From Dokdonia sp. Dokd-P16 (GTDB lineage: Bacteria > Bacteroidota > Bacteroidia > Flavobacteriales > Flavobacteriaceae), in the NCBI RefSeq assembly GCF_003095655.1, contig NZ_CP029151.1, positions 1-64,000 of the forward strand: a stretch of DNA of 64,000 nt, read 5' to 3'. Shown piece after piece: positions 1 to 12,200 of the stretch (position 1 is the first letter of the stretch; every line of letters starts with the position of its first letter). The position numbers and the translations under genes are program-made. Under the pieces are notes generated by a model that was not told where the DNA came from, searched no databases, and saw only the letters and a list, made by a program, of their open reading frames with translations.

Positions 1-1206
1 CGTATATTCAAGAAGGGCTTGAAAATAACATGGATGTGCGTATCGCTATACAACAGATGATTGCTGCACAAGCTTACGCGAAACAAGGAAAGGCTGGTTA
101 TTTACCTACAGTGAATGTAGGCGCAAATTTCACACACCAAGTACTCTCTGAGAACACGCAGTTTTGGTCAGTTTTTGACCAATAGAGCTACAGATCAATT
201 TGATATCACAGCAAATCTATCTTGGGAAGCAGACATCTGGGGAAAAATAAGAAGTAACCAAAGAGCTACGCAAGCAGCATATTTGAAAAGTGTAGCGGGT
301 CATCAAGCTGTAAAAACTCAGCTTGTTGCAAGTATCACAAACACCTATTATAACTTACTTGCTCTAGATGCTCAGATAGCCATCACAGAAGAAACGGTTG
401 CAACTAGAGAACGTAGTGTAGAAACTATAAAAGCATTAAAAGATGCTGGACAGGTTACACAGGTGGCAGTAGATCAAAACATAGCGCAGTATAACAACGC
501 AAAGGCACTACAAGTAGACCTTGAGACAGCACTTTTTAAAACAGAAAATGTACTCAGTATTTTATTAGGAAAACCTGGACAGCGTTTTGAAAGAAGCTCA
601 CTAGATAGCCAGGTGCTAGATGAAGAATTAAAACTAGGAGTACCAGCATCACTATTAACTAATAGACCTGATGTAATGGCAGCTGAGTTTGATCTGATTC
701 AGTCTTTTGAGCTAACTAATGTTGCAAAGAGTAACTTATATCCTTCATTGCGATTAACCGCAGCAGGAGGTTTCCAGAGTCTTGAGATTGATAAGCTACT
801 AAGTGCAAATTCATTATTTGCAACAGTCATAGGTGGATTAACACAACCACTCCTGAACCAGCGAAAGTTGAAAACACAGCGCGAAGTTGCAATTGCACAA
901 CAAGAACAGAGCTTACTAGCATTTAAAAAGACATTGCTTGTTGCGGGAACTGAAGTATCAAATGCCTTATTTGAATATGAAGCAGAAACAAAAAAGTTCC
1001 AATTTATAAATAAAGAAGTTACTGCACTACGCGCAGCAGAAGCCAACTCTGAGGAGCTCTTAAAAAACGGTTATGCAACATACCTAGATTTGCTTACAGC
1101 AAGACAAAGTGCTCTTAATGCAGAGCTTAATATCATCGAGAGTAAACTACAGCAGCTTGTATCTATAGTTGATTTATACGAAGCCTTAGGTGGCGGATGG
1201 AGATAA
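1..1206 (+). pseudogene. RND efflux outer-membrane factor (TolC/OprM/NodT family), 5'-truncated and frameshifted
   Basis: Outer-membrane channel of a tripartite drug or metal efflux pump. The gene is cut by the left window edge and lies in two frames. Bases 3-176 are open in frame 3 and give the family's N-terminal coiled-coil sequence (YIQEGLENNMDVRIAIQQM). The rest is open in frame 1 up to the stop at 1206. The frames join at a TTTT run at 162-165: removing one T gives a continuous NTQFGQFLTNRATDQFD, as expected of the family. The apparent TTG start at 175 is therefore an artefact. Downstream are two further outer-membrane-factor signatures: LTNRPDVMAAEFDL, and NGYATYLDLLTARQSALNAEL near the C-terminus. 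A TetR gene follows 9 bp later and probably regulates it. It is either a real frameshift or a homopolymer read error; several neighbours show the same defect. Confidence 0.85.
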
Positions 1207-1215
1207 AAGTATAAG

Positions 1216-1821
1216 ATGGCTACTAAGGAAATCTTGCTACAGCATGCTATTACTAAGTTTACACAGCTTGGCAGCAAACATGTGACGCTAGATGAGATAG
1301 CAGATGATCTCGGGATTTCTAAAAAAACGATTTATACGTTTTTTAAAACAAAAGGAGATTTAGTAACTGCAAGCGTGATGGCACTACTTGACGAATATCA
1401 AGAGAATATTAATGTTATCACTGATTGTAAAAGTACAGATGCGCTTTTAAAAGTAATTTTAATATACAAAAGAGGGTTTGAGTATATAGCATACTTTAAA
1501 CCCTCTTTTCTTTCTGACCTATCGAGATATTATCCTAAGGCAAATAAGGCATATACTGTATTTGTAGAGAAATTATCTAAAGTAACTGTTTACAATCTTC
1601 TAGTACAAGCACAAGACACAGGTAACATAAGAAGTGATATTAATGTGTCGCTAGTAGTAGCCATCTATTTTACTAGAGTAGATCTCTTGGTGTTAGGTAA
1701 CAATAATCTGATAGCAGTATATGGAAAAGAAGCAACCTTTTATCATCTTGTAATTTCAAATCTAAGAGGTATTATCTCACCCACGTATACAAATGAGTAT
1801 TTTAAATCTTGTGGTAATTAA
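1216..1821 (+). CDS. TetR/AcrR family transcriptional regulator
   Basis: A 201-residue one-component repressor. Residues 5-55 hold the TetR helix-turn-helix (VTLDEIADDLGISKKTIYTFF, with the usual K-T-I-Y-T-F recognition helix, then KGDL). The remainder is an all-helical ligand-binding domain with no sequence signature I can name. It starts 9 bp after the efflux channel gene, so the two are probably cotranscribed. By analogy with AcrR-type regulators it likely represses the pump operon and is released by a pump substrate; this is inferred from position only. The reading frame is intact although its neighbours on both sides are frameshifted. Confidence 0.9.
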   Translation: MATKEILLQHAITKFTQLGSKHVTLDEIADDLGISKKTIYTFFKTKGDLVTASVMALLDEYQENINVITDCKSTDALLKVILIYKRGFEYIAYFKPSFLSDLSRYYPKANKAYTVFVEKLSKVTVYNLLVQAQDTGNIRSDINVSLVVAIYFTRVDLLVLGNNNLIAVYGKEATFYHLVISNLRGIISPTYTNEYFKSCGN

Positions 1822-1943
1822 CTTTTAATGCCGCAATCACAAAGCTTCGGCGATATAGCGCTAGTTGAAAGACAAACTTACTATAAGTCATTAAACAGCA
1901 TAAATATCATCTGCTCACATGTTCCCGAAAGGGAAAAACTCAT

Positions 1944-3850
1944 CTATTTTGTGCTATCTTCTTCACTATTATCTTGCTGTCCTTCTAGTGTTTTTCTAAT
2001 GTGCTCGCTGTCCCAGTGATTATCATAAGCTACAATCCCTCTATTAAGTCTTCGTTGAGGTAACGTTCTTGCTTTTCTAACTCTTGACGAGCGACAAAAA
2101 TATAGCTATCTGTACCTTTCTTTGGTTCCTTGGCAAGTCGTCTCAAAATAGCTTCATCGTATTTTATAAAGTTCTGGACCTGTCTATTTAACGTATACTT
2201 TCTAAACCCTAATTTATGCAATGCATCACTAGCAAGGCTGAGTGAAGTATCTAGGGATTCTCTGTAAATATTTTCTATACCTAAGTTGAGTAAATCATAG
2301 GCGTCATCCCTATTCCTTGCTCTAATCATAAGTTCTACATGGGGATACTTTTCTTTAACAAGCTTTGTGACTTGCTTTGTTACCGTAGGATTATCTATAG
2401 CACAAATTAGAATTTTTGCCTGTGCAATTCCAGCAGATTCCAATAAATCTAAGCGCGTGGCATCACCGTAATACACCTCAAAGCCCATCTTGCGAAGAAA
2501 ATCTACACGGTTTGAGGTCTTGATCAAGAATGGTTGCCTCTACGCCATGAGACCTCAAAAACGGCCAATTGTACTCCCAAAATGCCAAAACCAACAAGAA
2601 TCACATTCTGCGACTTTGCGATGTGATCCATAGGTCGTTTTATAGACTCTTTGGTTCTATTCTAGGTAATATAAAACGCTCGTTTATCATCCCTGTGATG
2701 GGCGTAAGTGACATGGTAAGCGCTGTGATTACTAGCATCATATCCATTTGATCTTGCTCTAGCAATTGCAAGCTGAATGCGAAAGAAGCAAGACAAATGC
2801 AAATTCTCCTATCTGCGATAAGCTAAAGGTGAGCAGCAGTTTTCTGATCTAATTTTAGTTTAAAGATCCATCCTGTGATAAATAATACGATCGCTTTTAA
2901 AACTACAATCGCGATCAAAATCCCGCCTATGGTGAGCGGATTTTTGGCAATCACAATAAGTTAATGGAAGCTCCTACGGCCATAAAAAACAGGCCGAGCA
3001 GTAAGTTTTTAAAAGGCTCAAGGGTACTTTCTAGCTCATGTTTGAATTCGCTATTAGACAGTACTACTCCGCCCAAAAACGCACCTAGCGCAGGACTGAG
3101 ACCTACATATTCCATTAAAAAGAAATAGAAAATACAATCAATAATGCAGAGGCTATAAGTAGTTCTCTTACTCCTGTATTTGCGACTTTACGCAGCATAG
3201 GTACAATTAAAAATTTACCGGCAACTATGATAATAACTACAGAAAGAATAATTGCAAGCGTTTGAAACCGATAGGCAAACCATCTAATAATTCTCAGACG
3301 CTCCATGACCTTCACCACCAGCCACCGTTGTGGCAGTAGAGAGCAGTGGCAATGCACCTAGCATGAAAATTACAATGATATCTTGAAAAAGTAAAATAGA
3401 AAATGAGGATGCTCCATAAGTGGTATCCATCATCCCTTTCTCCTTTATGGTTTGCAAAGCAATTGCTGTAAGATGACAGTGCTACGGCCATGGAGATTAC
3501 AAGAGAGACTTTCCAGTCGTAGCCTAGAGAGGTGAACAAGAAATAAGTTAGTAGCATGGTCCCTCCTACCTGCAATCCTCCCATACCTAGGATGGTCTTG
3601 CGCATGTTCCAGAAATTCTTAGGCTCAATTTCTAACCTATTAAGAATAACATAACCACCACACCAAAACTCTGCAAAGTGTAATATATCTTCTCCCTCTT
3701 GACCTATAAATCCTAATACGTAAGGGCCTATGAGTACGCCTGCTAGTAAATAACCTATTACCGAACTTAATCCTAATCGCTTTGCGATATACACACAAAT
3801 GATGGCTCCCGTAAGAAAGACTATGGCTTCAAAAGAATACTTCCTGTCAT
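1944..3850 (-). pseudogene. KefC/KefB-like monovalent cation:proton antiporter (CPA2), multiply frameshifted
   Basis: Potassium-efflux antiporter: N-terminal Na+/H+ exchanger membrane domain plus a C-terminal TrkA-N (KTN) Rossmann domain. Read from ATG 3850, the pieces are in family order: start segment, IAKRLGLSSVIGYLLAGVLIGP, LEIEPKNFW, ..VALSSTAIALQTIKEKG.., then the KTN core VILVGFGHFGSTIGRF, GFEVYYGDATRLDLL and RNRDDAYDLLNLG. The frame changes at least six times; one change is a missing base in the AAAA run at 3831-3834, another is near 2036-2045. After the last shift the C-terminus continues as AYDNHWDSEHIRKTLEGQQ to a stop at 1944-1946. Total span (about 635 codons) matches the family. 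ATG 3850 lies 3 bp after kefF, so they form one operon. Whether it is true decay or poor sequence cannot be told here. Confidence 0.85.
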
Positions 3851-3853
3851 AAC

Positions 3854-4450
3854 TTATTGGATATTTAACTGTGGGAGGTCATTTAAGAAAACACAATTTG
3901 CTACTTCTGGTACCATTACCTCCTGTTGAAGTAACTGTAATAATGACTTATAGCTGATTGCGTGACTATCTAATTGTGTGTTACTCAATTGGTGTGTTCC
4001 CATGACGGTAAATGGAGGATAATACTGCATCCCACACAAGGTTGCTGTCTGCTCAAAAGGTCTCAAAAATTCATTAATGGTAAAGCTATTACTTCCTTGT
4101 GCACAATACACTTCTTTTGAGCCACCAGTAGTAATCACATTGAGACAGGTTTTTCCTTTGAGTGCAATACCATCAGGTCCATATGCCCAGCCAAACTCTA
4201 ATACCATATCTATCCACTGCTTCATTAAAGGCGGACAACTATACCAATATAATGGATGGTGCCAGATAACAATATCGTGAGCAATAAGTAAATCCTTTTC
4301 GGCTTCTACATCAATATGAAAATCTGGGTATTGTTCATAAAGATCATGAAAAGTAACACCCTCCATATCTTGAATGTAAGATACTAGTGACGTATTTGCC
4401 CTAGATTTTTCAAATTTAGGATGTGAGAATAAAACAAGTATCTTCTTCAT
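3854..4450 (-). CDS. KefF-like NAD(P)H-dependent oxidoreductase (flavodoxin-2 fold)
   Basis: A 198-residue quinone-reductase-type flavoprotein. Features seen: N-terminal flavin-binding start KKILVLFSHPKFEKSRAN, the family motif WHHPLYWYSCPPLMKQWIDMVLEFGWAYG around residues 63-92, and TTGGSKEVY near residue 108. In proteobacteria KefF is the ancillary subunit that activates KefC and has NAD(P)H-quinone reductase activity. Here it immediately precedes the kefC-like gene on the same strand (3-bp gap), which supports the same role. The frame is intact even though kefC is not. A general MdaB/YwrO-like reductase is the alternative. Confidence 0.85.
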   Translation of the reverse strand: MKKILVLFSHPKFEKSRANTSLVSYIQDMEGVTFHDLYEQYPDFHIDVEAEKDLLIAHDIVIWHHPLYWYSCPPLMKQWIDMVLEFGWAYGPDGIALKGKTCLNVITTGGSKEVYCAQGSNSFTINEFLRPFEQTATLCGMQYYPPFTVMGTHQLSNTQLDSHAISYKSLLQLLQQEVMVPEVANCVFLNDLPQLNIQ

Positions 4451-4548
4451 GTATGTGTACCGTTAATGTTGGCGAAAGCCAACTAGTAAGAATTATAGTA
4501 ATCCTTAAAATGCGTAATGTGAATATTGAAAAAACTAACGCTTTAAGC

Positions 4549-4933
4549 TTATAGCACGTTTTTATTAAATATATCTTCTAGCACACTCGCTGGATCTTCA
4601 CATAAACCAGGATGCGTTTTTGAGCTTTGTATGATGGTGCTTCTACAAGCAGTAAGCCATCTAAATCTATCTGAAAGTTCCATCGCGCCTATGCGACCTC
4701 CGGCAGGTGTACCTTTGCAAACAAGTTCCCAGGCTTCTAGATATGCCTTGATATTTTTTAATGTCTACATCTGTACAGAAGGCTTTCCACTTATCTGGAC
4801 ATATATGATACTTTATTCCCAGATACTTTTTCTTTTTTGAAAACACAATGACACCTACATTAAAGAACTCTTCACGTTCTACTTTAGGTACAATTCTAAT
4901 AGTGGCATACTCAAAGGTATATTTATCTTGCAT
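4549..4933 (-). pseudogene. DUF3037 family protein, one frameshift
   Basis: A small protein of about 127 codons beginning KYTFEYATIRIVPKVEREEFFNVGVIVF, which is typical of DUF3037. The original frame ends early at 4667, but removing one base of the TTTTTT run at 4754-4759 restores a continuous reading: DIKNIKAYLEAWELVC, then PAGGRIGAMELSDRFRWLTA, to a stop at 4549. DUF3037 proteins are regularly encoded beside HipA-like kinases; here the start codon lies inside the end of the upstream HipA-like gene. The molecular function is unknown. Confidence 0.7.
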
Positions 4934-5705
4934 CCTCTCCTTCTTTTACTAAGATATCAATTTTTGGATAATCTAGAATTAATAAACTCAAGGTAAGCTG
5001 CTCTCATATCACTAGGAGTCATGGTATCAAACTCAGATATTAACCAGTCTTTCTGGTATATTTGAGATGATATCTTCTAGTTTTTTCTTGCGTTAATAGC
5101 TCCTTTATTGCGATTGCCGCTTCTGGTAAGCGCGTTGCTTTCTCAAGCAATACATGATCTTTTACTAGCGGGAAAGTACGCTCTAGGTGATTTTTCCAAT
5201 TTTTCCAATCATGGTGAAAATAAAAACTTGCACCGTTATCAATCACCCATATCTCATTATGCCACTGCAAGAGATTTGTATTTTTTGCTGTTCTATCTAT
5301 ATTACTTATAATACAGTCTAGTAACACTATTTTTGAAGCAGTAAGCGCATCTACCGTACTAACCAGCGGATCATAAGTAATCGCTTCTGATAAGAAATGA
5401 AGCCCAAAGTTTAAACCAACGCTAAACTTCAATAAATCCTGAATCTCCTCATCTGGCTCTGTTTTACTAAAAGAGTCATCTAGATTCATAAACACAAGCT
5501 CTGGAACATGGAGTACTATCGCTCTTGCTATTTCTCCTCCTAGAAGCTCAGCTATAAGTGCTTTCTTACCTTGGCCCGCTCCTCTAAACTTGAGCACATA
5601 TAAATAATCATCATCTGCCTTTACTAAAGCTGGAAGTGATCCTCCTTCTCGTAAAGGTTGCAAGTATTGCACAACATTTACGGTTCTTAATTGTAGCATA
5701 TCCAT
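4923..5705 (-). pseudogene. HipA-like kinase domain protein, frameshifted near its 3' end
   Basis: A protein of about 260 codons with a HipA-type kinase fold (short HipA-family kinase lacking the long N-domain). Visible motifs: LREGGSLPALVKADDDYLYVLKF (ATP-binding start), GGEIARAIVLHVPE, then the catalytic loop D-C-I-I-S-N-I-D-R-T-A-K-N-T-N and metal-binding VIDNGASF. The direct frame stops at 5040. Three one-base corrections (TTTTTT at 5081-5086, TT at 5040-5041, TTTTT at 4961-4965) extend it through KLEDIISNIPERLV, FDTMTPSDMRAAYLEFINSRLSK and KEGEDAR to a stop at 4923, overlapping the DUF3037 start by 11 bp. That overlap is typical of a real gene pair, which argues that the shifts are recent or are sequence errors. 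Confidence 0.7.
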
Positions 5706-6278
5706 ATACAGTATTCTCTTTTCTGAGGTTGTCCCCCTTACTGCAAATTTAAGTGATTACTTATTGGTCTTCCCTACTAATATTGTGGAGCATTTTTAAC
5801 ACACATGTGAACATATCAACTTTTTTACAAGTATAATTTATTCAACAAACCACGTAATTTTAACAGTTTTGTTTAATTACGCTTTCGCGAAAATGTAAAT
5901 CTATAATTCAAGGTTAATTAAATATGATTTGTTTTGCTGTTTATTACTTGTAAAATTCTATCAAATGCTAATTTATAACGTTTAAGTGTTAATTAATTCA
6001 TATTAGCTGTATTTAGTCTTGCAAATACAAAAACAATTTAATAATTTTCCTACACATTAAACTTGTATAAATCAACATTCTACAACCAGTTTTGTACAAG
6101 TAAAAGTTCTTAATTACACAAATACCTAACGCTAGTCTTAAACAAACTGGTGGCAAGTATTACTTTGATTAAACGGACTCTTATACGATTAATCAAATTT
6201 GAATTTTATTGTTTTTAATGATGTGTACTCGACATTCATTAGTTAGATGTTTTATTAAAATAATTTAAAACGACTACC
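5706..6278. other. 573-bp AT-rich intergenic region upstream of the adhesin
   Basis: No ORF that I can support. It must contain promoters for the divergent HipA-like gene and the adhesin. It holds four copies of the heptamer TACAAGT or its complement: 5826-5832 (+), 5946-5952 (-), 6061-6067 (-) and 6095-6101 (+). It also carries a copy of the dispersed palindrome at 5880. I see no convincing TAnnTTTG box close to 6279. Confidence 0.5.
5880..5899 (+). repeat. Dispersed palindrome, long variant (GCTTTCGCGAAAATGTAAA)
   Basis: Intergenic copy. The right arm diverges after TTTCGCGAAA into ATGTAAA, like the copies at 41911 and 60819. Confidence 0.7.
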
Positions 6279-9200
6279 ATGAAGAGAAAAACTACCTATC
6301 CATTGCCCTTGAACAGCTTCATAGTAATTTTATTACTTGCTTGCTTCTCAATGAATGCACAAGAGCAATCATTTGCAACCACTATTCTCAACCAAGAAAA
6401 TGTTGACAATGCAAATCTATCTGTAAATGAAGACTTAACAGACTTTGCCGAGGTTAGAGCAAACTCTGGAACACTTTTTTTTGGTGCATATGATGGTGTA
6501 CTTGAGTTAGCATACGGAGAACTACTGCCAGCAAATACCACATCATATATTAAAATAGAAACAGAAGATGACTTATTACCTTCTTTACTAGGTGGTAGTC
6601 TCGGTAATTTACTTGCAGATGTGTTGGGGATTGTATTAATAGGTAATCAAGAATTTACCGTAAAGGCATTAAATGGTAATACTACCGTGCTAAGTGCAGT
6701 ATCATCAGACCCTAATACATTTAGCGGTGCTAGAACACAAATAGTGACCGATGCACAGGGAGATTATTATATAGCACTCACACCAGACCAACCATATAGC
6801 AGTATAGAAATTACAAATAGTATAGGTTCCTTAATTGGACTAAATCAAGAACGTTCTTTGAAAGTTTATGGAGCTTTCTACGGCGCAGATGCACCTATTT
6901 GTAACACTCCTTCATTTACCTCATTTGACGGGACTGGGCTTAATCTAGATTTAATAAATCTAGGAGGCGCTGGGGTCACAAATATTGAAAATGCAATTGA
7001 TGGAGATCCTACAACATTCTCAGAGTTAAGTTTGGGAGTATTATCAATTGCTGCAACGATAGAACAAGAAATTTATTTTCAAAATACAACACAACCCACA
7101 GAAGATTTTAAAATTCGCCTTGCTGTCGATCCAAGTTTATTAGCACTAGGAGTGGCAAATAATATCCAATTTGAGGCCTACAACGGAACAAATCTAGTTG
7201 CAACAAGAGACTTAGGTTCGTTATTAAATCTTGAGCTTATCAATTTATTACAAAGTAATAATCCGGTAGATATAGGTTTTGATGTTTCGGCTCCTGTAGA
7301 TAGGATTGTAGTTAGTTATTCTTCATTATTAAATACCTCATTGAGTCAGCGACTTGATTTATATGATGTTTCGGTGACTCCTGCTATTCCGGAAATTGCT
7401 GCAGCATCTAAAAATATTACCTTATGTGAAAATAGCACTGCAGATCTTACTGCTACTACTGATGCTACAAACTCACAAATAAATTGGTATGATGCAGAGC
7501 AAGGTGGGACTTTACTTGCAACAGTAGATAGTGGTGAAGCTTTTACGACCCCATCATTAACAGAAAGTACTACTTTCTATGCTGCTGCTACCGCAAATGG
7601 ATGTACTGTAGCGTCTGTGAGAACTGCTGTTTTAGTGACCATTAACCCTACTCCAAGAGCTTCAGATATTCTAGTAGCAGGTTTTGACTCTGCTATATGT
7701 TTACCAGAGGTATTAGAGATTGTACCGTCAAGTACCATCTCAAATAACTTCAAATATTATTTTGATCCTAATAAAAATGTAGAGATTACTAATGGGCTTA
7801 CTGCAGATGGAATCATCTATGCAATTAATGACAGTAAGCTTGAGATCACAGGATTAAATGAAGCAAATAATCCTGATAATATATTTATTTCAACCATTGA
7901 GCCTGCTACTGGTTGTGAGAATAGTCCTGGTGATTTGAGACAAGTGTCTATAATTCTTGCAAATACCCCAAATATCTCCATAAATCTCACGGAGAATATT
8001 ACCGCAGATGATGTCATTAATAGTATTGAGCAAAATAATGATATTACCATTTCTGGTGTAGTTACAGGAGATGCACAAGAAAACGATGAAGTAACTATTA
8101 CGGTAAATAATACAAATTACACAGCATTATTGGATGCAACCTTAAGCTTCGCTACAGACATTCTAGGCGCAGAATTAGTACTTGACGCAGATTCAACTAT
8201 TGATGCATCGATAACGGTTGTTGGTACTTTATGTACTGCCACAGCTATTGATAGCGAGGCTTACACAGTAGATATTAACAGTCCAACTACTCCAACGGTT
8301 AATCCGCAAGTTACCAATGACACCACACCGCTCATTACTGGTACAGGAGATTCTGATGATGAGCTGACTGTAATTGTAAATGGTGTTACCTATACCGAAG
8401 GTGATGGAAACCTTACCGATAATGGTGATGATACGTGGAGCCTGCAAATTCCTGATGGAAGTGAACTACCAGATGGAACGTATGATGTAGATGCTTCTGT
8501 GGAAGATACTGTTGGGAATATTGCTTCAGATATAACAACTGATGAATTAGTAATTGACGCTACTGCGCCTACAACTCCAACGGTTGCAGCACAAACTACG
8601 AATGACACCACACCATTGATTACAGGTACAGCAGATTCTGATGATGGGCTGACTGTAATTGTAAACGGAGTGACCTACACCGAAGGTGATGGAAACCTTA
8701 CCGATAATGGCGATGATACATGGTCTCTACAAATACCAGATGGAAATGTACTACCAGATGGAACCTATGATGTAGATGCTTCTGTGGAAGATGCGGTTGG
8801 GAATACTGCTTCAGATACAACTATTGATGAATTAGTGATTGACGCTGCTGCGCCAACTACACCAACGGTAACAGCACAAACTACGAATGACACCACGCCG
8901 CTGATTACAGGTACAGCAGATTCGGATGATGAGCTAACTGTAATTGTAAATGGAGTAACCTACACAGAAGGTGATGGAAACCTAACCGATAATGGTGATG
9001 ATACGTGGAGCCTGGAGATTCCTGATGGAAACGAAATTCCAGATGGTACCTATGATGTAGATGCTTCTGTGGAAGATACGGTTGGAAATACTGCTTCAGA
9101 TGCTACAACGGCTGAGCTAGTAATTGATGCTACTGCGCCTACTACTCCAACTATTACAGAACAAACTACCAATGACACCACGCCATTAATTACTGGTACA

Positions 9201-12200
9201 GCAGATTCGGATGATGAGCTAACTGTAATTGTAAACGGAGTGACCTACACCGAAAGTGATGGAAACCTAACTGATAATGGTGATGACACTTGGTCTTTAC
9301 AGATTCCTGATGGAAGTGAAATCTCTGATGGAACCTATGATGTAGATGCTTCTTTGGAAGATACCGTTGGAAATATTGCTTCGGATACAACAACAGATGA
9401 ATTAGTAATTGACGCTACTGCGCCAACAACGCCAACGGTTGATCCGCAAACTACGAATGACACCACGCCGCTAATCACAGGTACTGCAGATTCTGATGAT
9501 GAGCTGACTGTAATTGCAAATGGAGTTACTTACACCGAAGGTGATAGTAACCTCATCGATAATGGTGATGATACGTGGAGCCTGCAGATTCCTGATGGAA
9601 GCGAACTACCAGATGGAACTTATGATGTGGATGCTTCGGTGGAAGATGCAGTTGGAAATACTGCTTCGGATACAACAATTGATGAATTAGTAATTGACTC
9701 TGCTTCCCCAACGACGCCAACGGTTGTTCCGCAAACCACAAATGACACCACTCCACTAATTACAGGAACAGCAGATTCTGATGATGAGCTAACAGTAATT
9801 GTAAATGGAGTTACCTACACCGAAGGTGATGGTAACCTCATCGATAATGGTGATGACACTTTTAGCTTGCAGATTCCTGATGGAAGTGAATTATTAGATG
9901 GAACGTATAATGTAGATGTTACTGTGGAAGATGCAGTTGGTAATACTGCTTCGGATACAACAACTGATGAATTAGTAATTGACGCTACTGCGCCAACAAC
10001 GCCAACGGTTGCAGCACAAACTACGAATGACACCACACCATTAATTACAGGTACAGCAGATTCTGAAGATGGGCTGACTGTAATTGTAAATGGAATTACT
10101 TATACTGAAGGCGATGGAAATCTTACCGATAATGGTGATGATACGTGGAGCTTGCAGATTCCTGATGGAAACGAACTAACAGACGGAACTTATGATGTAG
10201 ATGCTTCTGTGGAAGATACGGTTGGAAATACAGCTTCGGATACAACAACAAACGAGCTGGTAATTGACTCTACTGCACCAACTACGCCAACGGTTAATTC
10301 TCAAACTACTAATGACTCCACGCCATTGATTACTGGTACAGCAGATTCTGATGATGAGCTGACTGTAATTGTAAACGGAGTTACTTATACTGAAGGTGAT
10401 GGAAACCTTACCGATAATGGTGATGATACGTGGAGCTTGCAAATTCCTGATGGAAGCGAACTACCAGACGGAACGTATGATGTAGATGTTTCTGTGGAAG
10501 ATGCGGTTGGGAATACAGCTTCGGATACAACAACAGATGAATTAGTAATTGACGCTACTGCGCCTACAACTCCAACGGTTGTTCCGCAAACCACAAATGA
10601 CACCACTCCACTAATTACAGGAACAGGAGATTCTGATGATGAGCTGACTGTAATTGTAAATGGTGTTACCTATACCGAAGGTGATGGAAACCTTACCGAT
10701 AATGGTGATGATACGTGGAGCTTGCAGATTCCTGATGGAAGCGAAATTCCTGATGGAACCTATGATGTAGATGCTTCTGTGGAAGATACGGTTGGGAATA
10801 CTGCTTCTGATATTACTACTGATGAATTAACCATTGACTCTGCTTCCCCAACGACGCCAACGATTACTGCTCAAACCACAAATGATACCACTCCACTGAT
10901 TAATGGTACAGCAGATTCTGATGATGAGCTGACAGTAATTGTAAATGGAGTAACCTACACCGAAGGTGATGGAAATCTTACCGATAATGGTGATGATACG
11001 TGGAGCCTGCAGATTCCTGATGGAAGTGAACTACCAGATGGAACGTATGATGTAGATGCTTCTGTTGAAGATGCTGTTGGAAATACTGCTTCAGATACAA
11101 CAACAGATGAATTAACCATTGACTCTGCTTCCCCAACGACGCCAACGGTTACTGCTCAAACTACGAATGACACCACGCCATTAATTACTGGTACAGCAGA
11201 TTCTGATGATGAGCTTACAATAATCGTAAATGGAGTAACCTACACTGAAGGTGATGGAAACCTTACCGATAATGGGGATGATACGTGGTCTCTACAAATA
11301 CCTGATGGAAACGAACTACCAGATGGAACTTATGATGTAGATGTTTCTGTTGAAGATGCTGTTGGTAATACGGCTTCGGATACAACAACAAATGAATTAG
11401 TAATCGACGCTGCTGCGCCTACTACTCCAACAGTAACAGGACAAACCACAAATGACAACACGCCACTGATTACAGGTACAGCAGATTCTGATGATGAGTT
11501 GACTGTAATTGTAAATGGAGTTACGTATACCGAAGGTGATGGAAACCTAACCGATAATGGTGATGATACGTGGAGCTTGCAGATTCCTGATGGAAACGAA
11601 CTACTAGATGGCACCTATGATGTAGATGCTTCTGTGGAAGATACAGTTGGAAATACCGCTTCGGATATAACAACTGATGAATTAACCATTGACTCTGCTT
11701 CCCCAACGACGCCAACGGTTATTGCGCAAACTACCAATGACACTACACCGCTGATTACAGGTACAGCAGATTCTGATGATGAGCTAACAGTAATCGTAAA
11801 CGGAGTGACCTACACCGAAGGTGATGGAAACCTTACCGATAATGGAGATGATACGTGGAGCTTGCAAATACCTAACGGAAACGAAATACCAGATGGCACC
11901 TATGATGTAGATGTTTCGGTGGAAGATACTGTTGGGAATACAGCTTCGGATATAACAACTGATGAATTAACCATTGACTCTGCTTCCCCAACGACGCCAA
12001 CGGTTATTGCGCAAACTACCAATGACACTACACCGCTGATTACAGGTACAGCAGATTCTGATGATGAGCTGACTGTAATTGTAAATGGAATTACTTATAC
12101 TGAAGGTGATGGAAATCTTACCGATAATGGTGATGATACGTGGAGCTTGCAGATTCCTGATGGAAACGAACTACTAGATGGAACTTATGATGTAGATGTT

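Noticed and set aside
1828-2019. 63-codon plus-strand ORF after the TetR gene
   Set aside because: It lies opposite the corrected C-terminus of the KefC-like pseudogene (AYDNHWDSEHIRKTL..), which explains the sequence.
2569-2751. 60-codon plus-strand ORF
   Set aside because: Antisense to the KTN-domain region of the frameshifted kefC-like gene.
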